Source: Endomicrobium sp. (lineage in GTDB: Bacteria; Elusimicrobiota; Endomicrobiia; Endomicrobiales; Endomicrobiaceae). From it: a stretch of 17,955 bases of DNA. Made by a program: the position numbers and the translations under genes. Below are positions 7,859 through 14,642 of this stretch, in pieces. Position 1 is the stretch's first letter; the number at the start of each line of letters is the position of its first letter. The stretch is taken from assembly GCA_031277075.1 (NCBI GenBank), contig JAISLV010000054.1, positions 1 through 17,955 of the forward strand, in the 5' to 3' direction. The notes under the pieces are model-generated. The model was not told the origin of the DNA, did no database searches, and saw only the letters and a list, made by a program, of their open reading frames with translations.

Positions 7859-7951
7859 AAAGAAGCGGCTAAGCAACTGGGCAACTAAGCAACGGCGTTA
7901 AGTTAACGACCGCAAAAAAAGCAGCTAAGCGACGAAGTAACGGCGTTAACG
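7859..7951. repeat. Two tandem copies of the dispersed octamer-repeat unit
   Basis: Plus-strand octamers in phase: gcggctaa, gcaactgg, gcaactaa, gcaacggc (7865-7896), then after a spacer containing cgcaaaaaaa: gcagctaa, gcgacgaa, gtaacggc (7921-7944). Both blocks end in aacggcgttaa, so the roughly 48-bp unit is itself duplicated. The near-perfect palindrome cgttaagttaacg (7896-7908) sits between them. This fills the purA-thyX gap, and I see no gene or terminator there. Confidence 0.6.
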
Positions 7952-7986
7952 GCAAAACGATAACTGCAGACAACTAAAACAGCGGC

Positions 7987-9276
7987 TCAAAACCATTTTA
8001 CATTTTTACGGACTTCTATCGTCTCTTCTCTTTTTCTGCCAAGCGATATTAAATCTACGTTTGCGCCGGCAAGCTCTTCTATGCGTTTAACGTATTTTTG
8101 CGCGTTTTTAGGAAGTTTCGCAAAACACGTTACGCCTTTTATTTTACCGTTAAATCCGGGCATTTCTTCATACACGGGTTTTGCCAGTCTTTGTATAGTC
8201 CTAGAGGCTGGAAAATCTTTGTATATTTTACCCTTATATTTGTATGCGACGCAAATTTTAATTGAATCAAGTTCTTCCATACAATCAAGTTTTGTGAGAA
8301 TTAAATGTTTTATCCCGCTTACTCTTACGCTGTGACGCGCAATAACGGCGTCAAACCATCCGCAGCGTCTAGGTCTGCCTGTAGTCGCTCCGTATTCGCC
8401 GCCTTTTTCTCTTAAGAATTCGCCCGTTTTATCAAAGAGTTCCGTCGTAAAAGGACCTTCGCCGACTCTGGTCGTATAAGCTTTTATGACGCCTAAAACT
8501 TTTTGAATTTCAGAGGGACCTACGCCCGCCCCAGAACATACCCCGCCCGCTATAGGATTTGAGGAAGTTACAAAAGGATAAGTTCCAAAATCCAAATCTA
8601 AAAGCGTGCCTTGCGCGCTTTCAAATAAAATCTTTTTATTTTTTTTCATAGCGCTTTCAAGTATAAGGCTTGTGTCCGCAAGGTAAGGTTTTAAAAATTT
8701 TGAAAGCTCTTTATGGTCTGCAAGAATTTCTTTTTTAAGTTTAGAAATATTCACGCCGTTTGACGCAAGAATAGGAGCTTTTTCCGCCAAATTTTTTTCA
8801 AGCAAATCTTCAAAAACTTCCTTTTCCAAATAATCAATAGCTCTTATGCCTATTCTTTTTACTTTGTCGGCGTAAGCGGGACCTATTCCTCTTTTAGTAG
8901 TTCCTATTTTAATGTTTCCCTGCTCTAAAATAGCGTCTATAATTTTGTGGTAAGGCAAAATTATATGCGCCTGCTGACTTACAAAAAATCTTCCTTTAAC
9001 GGGAATTTTCTTTTCGCTCAAAAATTTTATTTCCTCTTTAAGAGCTTTAGGGTCTACGACTACGCCGTTTGTAATTAAGCAAATTTTGTCGGCAAACAAA
9101 ATGCCCGACGGTATCAAATGCAAAACAAAAGGCTTATTTTCATAAATTAAAGTGTGTCCAGCATTGTTTCCGCCCTGATAACGCGCGATATAGTCCGCTT
9201 GCTTTGCAAGATAGTGGACTACCTTTCCCTTTCCTTCGTCGCCCCATTGGGCGCCTAAAACTACTAAAGTTGACAT
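7987..9276 (-). CDS. purA: Adenylosuccinate synthetase
   Basis: 429 aa, the usual length. Catalyses GTP-dependent condensation of IMP with aspartate to adenylosuccinate, the first committed step to AMP, in the cytoplasm. Motifs: the GTP-binding WGDEGKGK (11-18) with catalytic Asp13, GGNNAGHT (35-42) with catalytic His41, the IMP-binding GTTKRGIGPAYADK, and TTGRPRRCGWFD in the C-terminal part. The start ATG is supported by GGAAGG a few bases upstream. It follows tRNA-Glu, with a folded spacer between. No convincing promoter of its own is visible, so read-through from the tRNA promoter is possible. Confidence 0.97.
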   Translation of the reverse strand: MSTLVVLGAQWGDEGKGKVVHYLAKQADYIARYQGGNNAGHTLIYENKPFVLHLIPSGILFADKICLITNGVVVDPKALKEEIKFLSEKKIPVKGRFFVSQQAHIILPYHKIIDAILEQGNIKIGTTKRGIGPAYADKVKRIGIRAIDYLEKEVFEDLLEKNLAEKAPILASNGVNISKLKKEILADHKELSKFLKPYLADTSLILESAMKKNKKILFESAQGTLLDLDFGTYPFVTSSNPIAGGVCSGAGVGPSEIQKVLGVIKAYTTRVGEGPFTTELFDKTGEFLREKGGEYGATTGRPRRCGWFDAVIARHSVRVSGIKHLILTKLDCMEELDSIKICVAYKYKGKIYKDFPASRTIQRLAKPVYEEMPGFNGKIKGVTCFAKLPKNAQKYVKRIEELAGANVDLISLGRKREETIEVRKNVKWF

Positions 9277-9296
9277 AAATTGCCTTCCATAAAATA

Positions 9297-9330
9297 ACCG
9301 TTTAAACCTTACGCGACAGGTCTAAACGGT
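9297..9330 (-). promoter_or_regulatory. 12-bp hairpin in the purA leader
   Basis: In minus-strand RNA ACCGUUUAGACC pairs with GGUUUAAACGGU across a 10-nt loop; all 12 positions pair, one as G-U. It ends 20 nt before the purA ATG, just upstream of the GGAAGG ribosome site, and is not followed by a U-run, so it is not a terminator. It could act in translational or transcriptional control, or be a DNA operator. Arms at 9297-9308 and 9319-9330. Confidence 0.5.
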
Positions 9331-9350
9331 CAAAAATTTGCTGAAACTAT

Positions 9351-9461
9351 GTTTTTACGAAGATTTTTAGTTTAGACAAGCAAGAGGGTAGAGAAGTTTG
9401 TAAAAAAGAGCAAATGACCGAGCCTCTAACGACGTATAAACTAAAAAACCGAAGTAAAAAC
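9351..9461 (-). other. Long imperfect hairpin directly after tRNA-Glu
   Basis: Right arm 9434-9461 begins at the discriminator base of tRNA-Glu and left arm is 9351-9377. The two share GTTTTTAC and TTTTTAGTTTA in inverted order. An inner AGAGG/CCUCU pairing continues the fold. A segment of the loop (agcaaatgaccg) is complementary to the sequence at 9326-9342, across the boundary to the purA leader hairpin, giving alternative pairings. May be a tRNA trailer/terminator, an attenuator of purA or an independent small RNA; no U-run follows the stem. Confidence 0.45.
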
Positions 9462-9533
9462 GCCCCCTACGAGATTTGAACTCGTGTCGCAGGATTGAAA
9501 ATCCTGTGTCCTAGACCCCTAGACGAAGGGGGC
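9461..9533 (-). tRNA. tRNA-Glu (anticodon UUC)
   Basis: 73 nt folding as a complete cloverleaf: acceptor GCCCCCT/AGGGGGC, D-arm region TCGTCTAGGGGTCTAGGAC, anticodon stem CAGGA/TCCTG with loop TTTTCAA (anticodon TTC), T-stem ACGAG/CTCGT with loop TTCAAAT, discriminator G. The 3' CCA is not encoded and must be added by nucleotidyltransferase. It lies 22 nt downstream of tRNA-Lys, probably in the same transcript. Confidence 0.97.
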
Positions 9534-9555
9534 AAAAACGGACGTTAATAAAAAA

Positions 9556-9628
9556 TGAGCCCGGTGCGGCTCGAACGCACGACAACCTCATTAAAAGTGA
9601 GGTGCTCTACCGACTGAGCTACGGGCCC
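9556..9628 (-). tRNA. tRNA-Lys (anticodon UUU)
   Basis: 73 nt cloverleaf: acceptor GGGCCCG/CGGGCTC (one G-U pair), D-arm GCTCAGTCGGTAGAGC, anticodon stem CCTCA/TGAGG with loop CTTTTAA (anticodon TTT), T-arm GTGCG/CGCAC with loop TTCGAGC, discriminator A. CCA is not encoded. It is the first RNA gene after the promoter at 9757-9728. Confidence 0.97.
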
Positions 9629-9727
9629 TTTTTAAATTCAAGAAAAATGTCTAAATATAAAAAAGAACAAATTGTCACTCACAAAACTCTCTTAAAAAAA
9701 CGCCTTGCTTTTAGAAACAACTCAGAG

Positions 9728-9757
9728 AGTATAGCAAAAAAATAAAAATAATGTCAA
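9728..9757 (-). promoter_or_regulatory. Sigma70-type promoter for the tRNA-Lys/tRNA-Glu transcript
   Basis: Minus strand: perfect -35 TTGACA (9757-9752), an 18-bp A/T-rich spacer, and -10 TATACT (9733-9728). The predicted RNA start is near 9721, leaving about 92 nt before tRNA-Lys. A 7-bp perfect inverted repeat (ACTCTCT at 9686-9692, AGAGAGT at 9724-9730) overlaps the -10 edge and might be an operator. This is the strongest promoter-like sequence I found in the window. Confidence 0.75.
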
Positions 9758-9771
9758 ATCGCCGCGCGCGC

Positions 9772-9797
9772 AAAAAAGACGCAAAAGCGGATGCATC
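9772..9797 (-). terminator. Rho-independent terminator after the CpXC gene
   Basis: Minus-strand RNA forms GAUGCA/UGCGUC (6 bp, one G-U) with an 8-nt loop, directly followed by six U. It lies 34 nt after the CpXC stop codon and just upstream of the tRNA promoter, separating the two units. Confidence 0.6.
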
Positions 9798-9803
9798 ATC
9801 TTT

Positions 9804-9851
9804 TCAGCCGTTGTTTAGCCGCCTAGCCGCTTAGCTGCGTTTTTTGCCGCC
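9804..9851. repeat. Dispersed octamer-repeat copy overlapping the CpXC stop
   Basis: Minus-strand octamers GCAGCTAA, GCGGCTAG, GCGGCTAA, ACAACGGC (9838-9807), preceded by GGCAAAAAAC as in other copies. The first TAA is the stop codon of the CpXC gene, so the repeat has invaded, or supplies, its last codons. Confidence 0.6.
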
Positions 9852-10505
9852 GTTTATTATTGCTTTATCTAAGGCGTTTTTGTTGTTGGAGAGTTTTTCA
9901 TAAAGTTTTGAATAGTTTGTTAGGTTGGGGTTATGTTTAAGAACGATTTTTAACGCCTCGCAGATTGAAGAGGCGTCCGCTTCGCCTTGAGCGTTTTTTA
10001 ATGCGGGTAAAACTTTCGGAATTGAAAATTTTCTGGCAAGCGCGGGAGCAAATTTCAAAACGCTTAAGGAAAGCGCAGGGGCAAGGCGAGCTAAAATCAT
10101 TTCTTCGTCTTCAAGTTCCTGTTCGGCTTTCAAAAGGAGAACCAAATCTTCCATTCCAAAAATCAGCAAAGGCTCGTAATTTATTTTTTTCTTTTCGCTT
10201 TCTTCAAAATTAGCTATGGCTTTTGAAAATTCCGCATACATTTTTTCTCTGCATTGCGCCGCCTGCGTTTGAAAACTCAACGGATAAACAAAAGCTATCA
10301 GCTCGCTTTTGCTGTCGTGATAAAGAATAAAACATTCGGCGTAAAACATTTGTCCGCATTTCGGACATATCGCCAAATTTATTTCTCCAGATATTAAAGC
10401 CTCTTTAAGCTCGGGATTGTCGCCTACGCTTATGGCGGAAAGAAGTTCAACTTCAAAAACTTCCCCGCATAGACAAGATATTTCTTCTAAAGTTGAAATA
10501 GACAT
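9831..10505 (-). CDS. CpXC-domain protein
   Basis: 224 aa. The N-terminal 125 or so residues are a CpXC domain: ISCLCGEVFEVEL with C11 and C13, NPELKEALISGEIN, then CPKCG with C47 and C50, followed by FILYHDSKSELIAFVYP, which is typical of the family. The four cysteines probably bind one zinc. The C-terminal 100 residues are helical and without recognised motifs. The molecular function of this family is not established. The final codons KKRS-stop are encoded by a copy of the dispersed octamer repeat, so the original C-terminus may have been altered. It lies 50 nt downstream of uvrB and is followed by a terminator. Confidence 0.85.
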   Translation of the reverse strand: MSISTLEEISCLCGEVFEVELLSAISVGDNPELKEALISGEINLAICPKCGQMFYAECFILYHDSKSELIAFVYPLSFQTQAAQCREKMYAEFSKAIANFEESEKKKINYEPLLIFGMEDLVLLLKAEQELEDEEMILARLAPALSLSVLKFAPALARKFSIPKVLPALKNAQGEADASSICEALKIVLKHNPNLTNYSKLYEKLSNNKNALDKAIINGGKKRS

Positions 10506-10516
10506 ATAAAAATTTT

Positions 10517-10544
10517 ACTATATTTTACAAATACTTGGCAACAA
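10517..10544 (-). promoter_or_regulatory. Possible promoter of the CpXC gene
   Basis: Minus strand: TTGTTG (10544-10539), 16-nt spacer, TATAGT (10522-10517). The predicted RNA start near 10510 leaves about 5 nt before the ATG, with no Shine-Dalgarno motif. Confidence 0.35.
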
Positions 10545-10555
10545 GCAAGCGCGCT

Positions 10556-12574
10556 TTACGTTTTGCGCGTTTTGCGCGCGCTTTTCATGCTCTTTATCTC
10601 TAGCATTTTGTCGCGGTAAGCGGCGGCGGATTCAAAGTCAAGCGCGTCTGCGGCGGCTTTCATTTTATCTTCAAATTCTTTTATTATGCCGTCAATATTT
10701 TTCGGCGTTATTTTATAATCTAAGACGCTTTCTGCAACCAGATGCGTTACGCTTTCTTCGCGCGATAAATTTGCAAATTCCTCTAAATCATGGACGGCTT
10801 TGATAATTGATTTCGGCTTTATTTTGTTTATCTCGTTATATTCAAGCTGCTTTTGACGGCGGCGGCTCATCTCTGTCAAAGCTCTTTGCATAGAACCCGT
10901 GACGCCGTCGGCGTAAAAAATTACCCGTCCGTCTACATTTCTTGCGGCGCGTCCGCAAATTTGTATAAGCGTCGGCTCCGAACGCAAAAATCCTTCTTTA
11001 TCTGCGTCTAAAACCGCCACAAGCGAAACTTCAGGCAAATCAAGCCCTTCTCTTAAAAGATTTATGCCAACCAAAACGTCAAAAGTTCCAAGCCGCAGAT
11101 TTTTTAAAATCTCTATTCTTTTAAGCGTATCTATTTCAGAATGCAAATATTCCACTTTAAAGCCTTTTTCTTTGAGATAAGCCGCTAGATCTTCGGACAT
11201 TTTTTTCGTGAGCGTAGTGATAAGAACGCGCTGTTTTTTAGCGACGTTTTTTTGAATTTCGCCGATTAAATCTTGTATTTGCCCGTCAATTGGGCGGATT
11301 ATAACTTCAGGGTCTATAAGCCCCGTAGGGCGAATTATCAAATCAACTATTTTTCCGCCGCTTCGTTTGAACTCATACTCCGCAGGCGTCGCGGAAACCA
11401 TCATAAATTTTTTTATAAGTTTTTCAAATTCCGGGAATTTTAAAGGGCGGTTGTCTAAAGCCGAAGGCAGACGAAACCCGAAATCAACAAGCGTTTGTTT
11501 TCTGCTTCTGTCGCCTTCATACATTCCCCGCACCTGCGGAAGAGAAATATGAGATTCGTCGGCTATCATTAAAAAATCTTCTTGTTCTTGATGAAAATAA
11601 TCTATAAGCGTCGTCGGGCGCGTTCCCGGCGGGTTGCCCGACAAGTGCCGAGAATAATTTTCTATTCCATGGCACATGCCCGTTTCTTTAAGCATTTCCA
11701 TATCGTATTTTGTTCTCTGAGCTAAACGCTGCGCTTCAAGCAGTTTGTTTTGCGATTTTAACAGCTCAACGCGCTCGTTTAGCTCCTGCGTAATAGTTAT
11801 TAACGCTCGGCTCGTTTTGTCGCCGCTAGTCACAAATAATTTCGCAGGGTAAATATACGCCCTGTCTTTTTTTGCGGTAATTTCCCCCGTAAGAGGATTA
11901 AATTCTTTTACGCTTTCAACCGTATTGCCGTAGAATTCAACGCGCACTGCGGTTTCAAGGTAGGAGGGAAAAATTTCAACCGTGTCGCCTTTAGCTCTAA
12001 AACGTCCGCGTATAAACTATATTTCGTTTCTTTCGTAATGGCTTGCCACATGTTCTGTAAGAAGTTCGTTTCGCGGCTTATCTTGTCCGACAATAATTTC
12101 AACGCACATATTCTGATAATCTTTTGGCGAACCGATATTGTAAATGCACGACACCGACGCCACCACAATAACGTCTTTTCTTTCAAGCAGCGACGTAGTA
12201 GCTTTTAAACGCAGCCTGTCTATGTGGTCGTTTATAGAGGAATCTTTTTCTATATATGTGTCGCTTGAGGGAATATAGGCTTCGGGCTGATAATAATCGT
12301 AATATGAAATGAAATATTCAACGGCGTTATGCGGAAAAAAAGATTTAAATTCGGCGTAAGTTTGCGCGGCTAAAATTTTGTTCGGCGAAATTATAAGCGT
12401 GGGTTTTTGCATTCTTTCAATTACATTAGCCATAACGAAAGTTTTGCCTGAACCCGTAACGCCAAGCAATACCTGCGAATTAAATCCGTTTTGATAATTG
12501 CGGACTAACTCGTCTATAGCCGACGGCTGGTCGCCGGACGGCTTAAATTTTGACACAAGCTGAAATTTTTGCAT
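10556..12574 (-). pseudogene. uvrB: Excinuclease ABC subunit B, full length with an in-frame TAG at codon 186
   Basis: Reads as one frame of 672 codons plus TAA, the normal UvrB length, interrupted once by TAG at 12019-12017. Before it: Walker A GVTGSGKT (38-45), the damage-probing beta-hairpin YYDYYQPEAYIP (91-102) and DHIDRLR. Across the stop the homology continues without a gap (HYERNEI-stop-FIRGRFRAKGD). After it: Walker B ADESHISLPQ, NLLREGLDLPEV, QICGRAARN and the C-terminal UVR motif EDKMKAAADALDFESAAAYRDKM. UvrB is the damage-verifying helicase of nucleotide excision repair, acting with UvrA and UvrC. All motifs are intact, so the lesion is recent, suppressed or a sequence error. The downstream piece has no ATG or Shine-Dalgarno for independent translation. 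Confidence 0.85.
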
Positions 12575-12581
12575 TTGAAAG

Positions 12582-12590
12582 ATTATAACA
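12582..12590 (-). promoter_or_regulatory. Extended -10 promoter of uvrB, giving a near-leaderless mRNA
   Basis: TGTTATAAT on the minus strand is an extended -10 (TGn plus consensus TATAAT), only 7 nt before the uvrB ATG. The predicted start is at or one base before the ATG, and no Shine-Dalgarno is present. No -35 is recognisable. Confidence 0.5.
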
Positions 12591-12732
12591 TAAAATTGAA
12601 CGGTATGTTTTTTAAAGCCGCAGCGCGATAATTAAAGGCGGCAACGCCGACCTCTCGCCCTACCGCAAGGCAGCAACTGCGACGGCGTTTGTCTTCAATG
12701 CGTTTGCCGCATTCCGCCGCCGTATTTTTGCG
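12591..12732. other. surE-uvrB spacer with nested palindromes, no gene
   Basis: GC-rich spacer. On the minus strand ACGGCG...CGCCGT encloses AATGCG-GCAAA-CGCATT, a nested hairpin just after the surE stop, and GGCG-TTG-CCGCC lies farther on. No T-run follows the first hairpin, so termination is doubtful. A segment (gcaaggcagcaactgcgacggcg) weakly resembles the octamer repeats. No coding frame is credible. Confidence 0.35.
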
Positions 12733-13461
12733 TTAGAATTTTATTTTTTTAATCAGTTCTTTGTCGGTTTGGTCTATGAGCAAAGGAGTTATCGCTATAT
12801 AGCCTTTTTCTACGGCGTCTATGTCGCTTCCCTTGTTTTTTCCGCCCGAAAAATATCTGCCTGAAAGTTTATATTTAAAGTTCCCTTTTTTGTCTATTAT
12901 AGTTTCTACGTTTTCATTGTAATCGTTTAATCCGAGCGGAACGACTTTTATTCCTTTATAATTTTGCGGAATATTTATATTAAGACAAACGCGTTTATAT
13001 TTTTTCTTATTTTTAAGTATTTTCTCAGCTATTGCTCTTGCGGCGACCGCCGAATGAGAATATTCCTTAGCGTACATTTCGGCGGCGGAAACCGCAAGCG
13101 ACGGCACGCCTTTCATCGCGCCTTCTCTCGCCGCGCCGCAAGTGCCTGAATAAATTACGTCCTGCCCCATATTAGGGCAAGTGTTGATGCCTGAAATTAC
13201 CAAATCTATTTTTTCTTTCGCAAAAGCTATCAGCCCGTATTTTACGCAGTCTGCGGGAGTGCCTCCGTCTATAGCGTAAAAATTTTTTTCTATTTTTACG
13301 GCTTTTTTAAACTTCGCCAGAGTTATGCTTTGGCTTGTTCCAGACATTTGCTCTTTAGGAACCGCAACGAAAATCTCGGCTATCTTTGAAAGTTCGCTCA
13401 CAAGAGGCAAAAGACCGGGAGCGTTTAACCCGTCGTCGTTTGCGACTAAAATTTTATACAT
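12733..13461 (-). CDS. surE: 5'/3'-nucleotidase SurE
   Basis: 242 aa, near the family length of about 250. SurE is a metal-dependent phosphatase acting on nucleoside 5'- and 3'-monophosphates in the cytoplasm. Metal ligands are visible in the usual places: N8-D9-D10 in VANDDGLNAPG, S40 in MSGTSQSIT, and N93 in SGINTCPNMGQDVIYSGT; GGTPADCVKYGL (66-77) is also typical. The usual SGTVGAA reads SGTCGAA here, a mild substitution. The start has AAAGGAAA about 6 nt upstream. It sits 71 nt after murG, beyond a terminator-like hairpin. Confidence 0.95.
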   Translation of the reverse strand: MYKILVANDDGLNAPGLLPLVSELSKIAEIFVAVPKEQMSGTSQSITLAKFKKAVKIEKNFYAIDGGTPADCVKYGLIAFAKEKIDLVISGINTCPNMGQDVIYSGTCGAAREGAMKGVPSLAVSAAEMYAKEYSHSAVAARAIAEKILKNKKKYKRVCLNINIPQNYKGIKVVPLGLNDYNENVETIIDKKGNFKYKLSGRYFSGGKNKGSDIDAVEKGYIAITPLLIDQTDKELIKKIKF

Positions 13462-13487
13462 TTGTTTTTCCTTTTTTTAACTGCGGC

Positions 13488-13532
13488 AAAAAATACTGCG
13501 TATAAACGTCTTGGATTGAAGTTTATAACCGC
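13488..13532 (-). terminator. Terminator-like hairpin between murG and surE
   Basis: Directly after the murG TGA, minus-strand GCGGTTATAAAC pairs with GTTTATACGC (10 bp with a 2-nt bulge, 13-nt loop), followed 4 nt later by six T. It probably ends or attenuates the mraY-murD-ftsW-murG transcript. Confidence 0.5.
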
Positions 13533-14636
13533 TCAGCCGTTCCTAAGCCCGAGTTCGCCGTCAATTGTATTTGCGATTATTTCTTGGGCGGGCAAAACTT
13601 GACCTAACAAAGCATCTTTATGAGACGGCTTTTGAGCCGAAACCTCTTGTTTTGACGCGTTTTTAAGTTTAATTACGGCTTCGCATAAATTCTGCGGCGT
13701 TAAATCCTTTTCTTCTATTATTATAGCTCCGTCAAGCTCTTTAGCGTTATAAAATTGATGATTGCCCGCAGCGTAAGGATACGGCGTTAAAACCGCAGGT
13801 TTGTTTAAGGCTTTCAATTCAAAAACGGCTCCCGCTCCCGCGCGGCTTATAACCGCGTCGCTTGCGCAATAGGCGTATTTTATGTCGCGCATATAGGCAA
13901 AAATTTTATAATTTTTTTTATTTTTTACCGAAGCTGAAACTTCATCGTAATTTTTAAGACCCGTAATATGCAGAACCTGAATATTTTCTTTTGACGACAA
14001 CTCCGCCATAGCTTTAACGGCTATTTCGTTTAATTTCACCGCGCCCAAACTTCCTCCGAAAATCAAAACCGTAAATATATTTTGAGCGACGCCGAGCGCG
14101 TCGCAAGCCTCTTGTTTTGAAACCGATAAAATTTCTTTTCTTACGGGATACCCGCTTAAAACAAGATTTTTTTTCTTAAAATATTTTTTGCCGCCCTCAA
14201 AACTTATAAAGGTTTTTGAAGCTATCAAATTTAAAAACTTATTTGCCGCGCCAGCTAAAGAATTTTGCTCGTGTATATAAATTTTTTTTCTCAAAAACCA
14301 AGCGGCGCAAGCCGCAGGAACGGAAATATATCCTCCCGCGCCAAAAACCGCCCGAGCTTTGAATTTCAAAATATATTTTAAAGATTTAAAAAACGCCGCT
14401 GTTAATTTTACGGCAAAAACCGCAAAAGAAAACGAGACTTTACGCGGCATCCCCGCCAAATTAAACGCGACGTATTCAAAGCCTTCGTCTTTCATAATTT
14501 CAAGAGAAGCGGCGTTTGAGCTTATAAAAAAAACGGCTTTAAATCCTTTTTTTTCAAGCTCGCGCGCGACCGCAATGCCGGGATAAATATGCCCGCCCGT
14601 CCCGCTTGAAGCGATAATTATATTTCCGCTTTGCAT
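13533..14636 (-). CDS. murG: MurG, UDP-GlcNAc:lipid I N-acetylglucosaminyltransferase
   Basis: 367 aa, normal length. Transfers GlcNAc from UDP-GlcNAc to lipid I to form lipid II on the cytoplasmic face of the inner membrane. N-domain: glycine loop SSGTGGHIYPG (10-20; the usual GGTGGH appears as SSGTGGH), FGAGGY (98-103), HEQNSLAGAANKFL (122-135). C-domain: FGGSLGA (193-199), ISRAGAGAVFEL (263-274) and PYPYAAGNHQ (285-294), which binds UDP-GlcNAc. The ATG has GAGGGGAA just before it, overlapping the end of ftsW, so translation is likely coupled. murC does not follow, unlike many dcw clusters. Confidence 0.96.
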   Translation of the reverse strand: MQSGNIIIASSGTGGHIYPGIAVARELEKKGFKAVFFISSNAASLEIMKDEGFEYVAFNLAGMPRKVSFSFAVFAVKLTAAFFKSLKYILKFKARAVFGAGGYISVPAACAAWFLRKKIYIHEQNSLAGAANKFLNLIASKTFISFEGGKKYFKKKNLVLSGYPVRKEILSVSKQEACDALGVAQNIFTVLIFGGSLGAVKLNEIAVKAMAELSSKENIQVLHITGLKNYDEVSASVKNKKNYKIFAYMRDIKYAYCASDAVISRAGAGAVFELKALNKPAVLTPYPYAAGNHQFYNAKELDGAIIIEEKDLTPQNLCEAVIKLKNASKQEVSAQKPSHKDALLGQVLPAQEIIANTIDGELGLRNG

Positions 14637-14642
14637 TTCCCC

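Noticed and set aside
7846..7884. Longer thyX start at 7884
   Set aside because: The extra 13 residues are encoded largely by a dispersed octamer repeat and are not ThyX-like; MKVKLLKF is the natural start.
7859..7951. CRISPR array
   Set aside because: Repeat period is 8 bp and degenerate, without unique spacers of constant length and without cas genes.
9290..9461. 6S RNA or known riboswitch upstream of purA
   Set aside because: It is structured and about the right size, but no recognisable 6S bubble or purine-riboswitch core is visible; kept only as an unexplained structured spacer.
10556..11947. Downstream half of uvrB as a separate gene starting at GTG 11947
   Set aside because: The homology starts earlier, right after the TAG in the same frame; there is no ribosome site at the GTG, and the product would lack the Walker A and beta-hairpin regions.
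12017..12019. TAG reassigned to a sense codon in this genome
   Set aside because: mraY ends in TAG at exactly the family C-terminus, followed at once by TGA, and the downstream TMTC-like gene also ends in TAG. Only uvrB carries an internal TAG.
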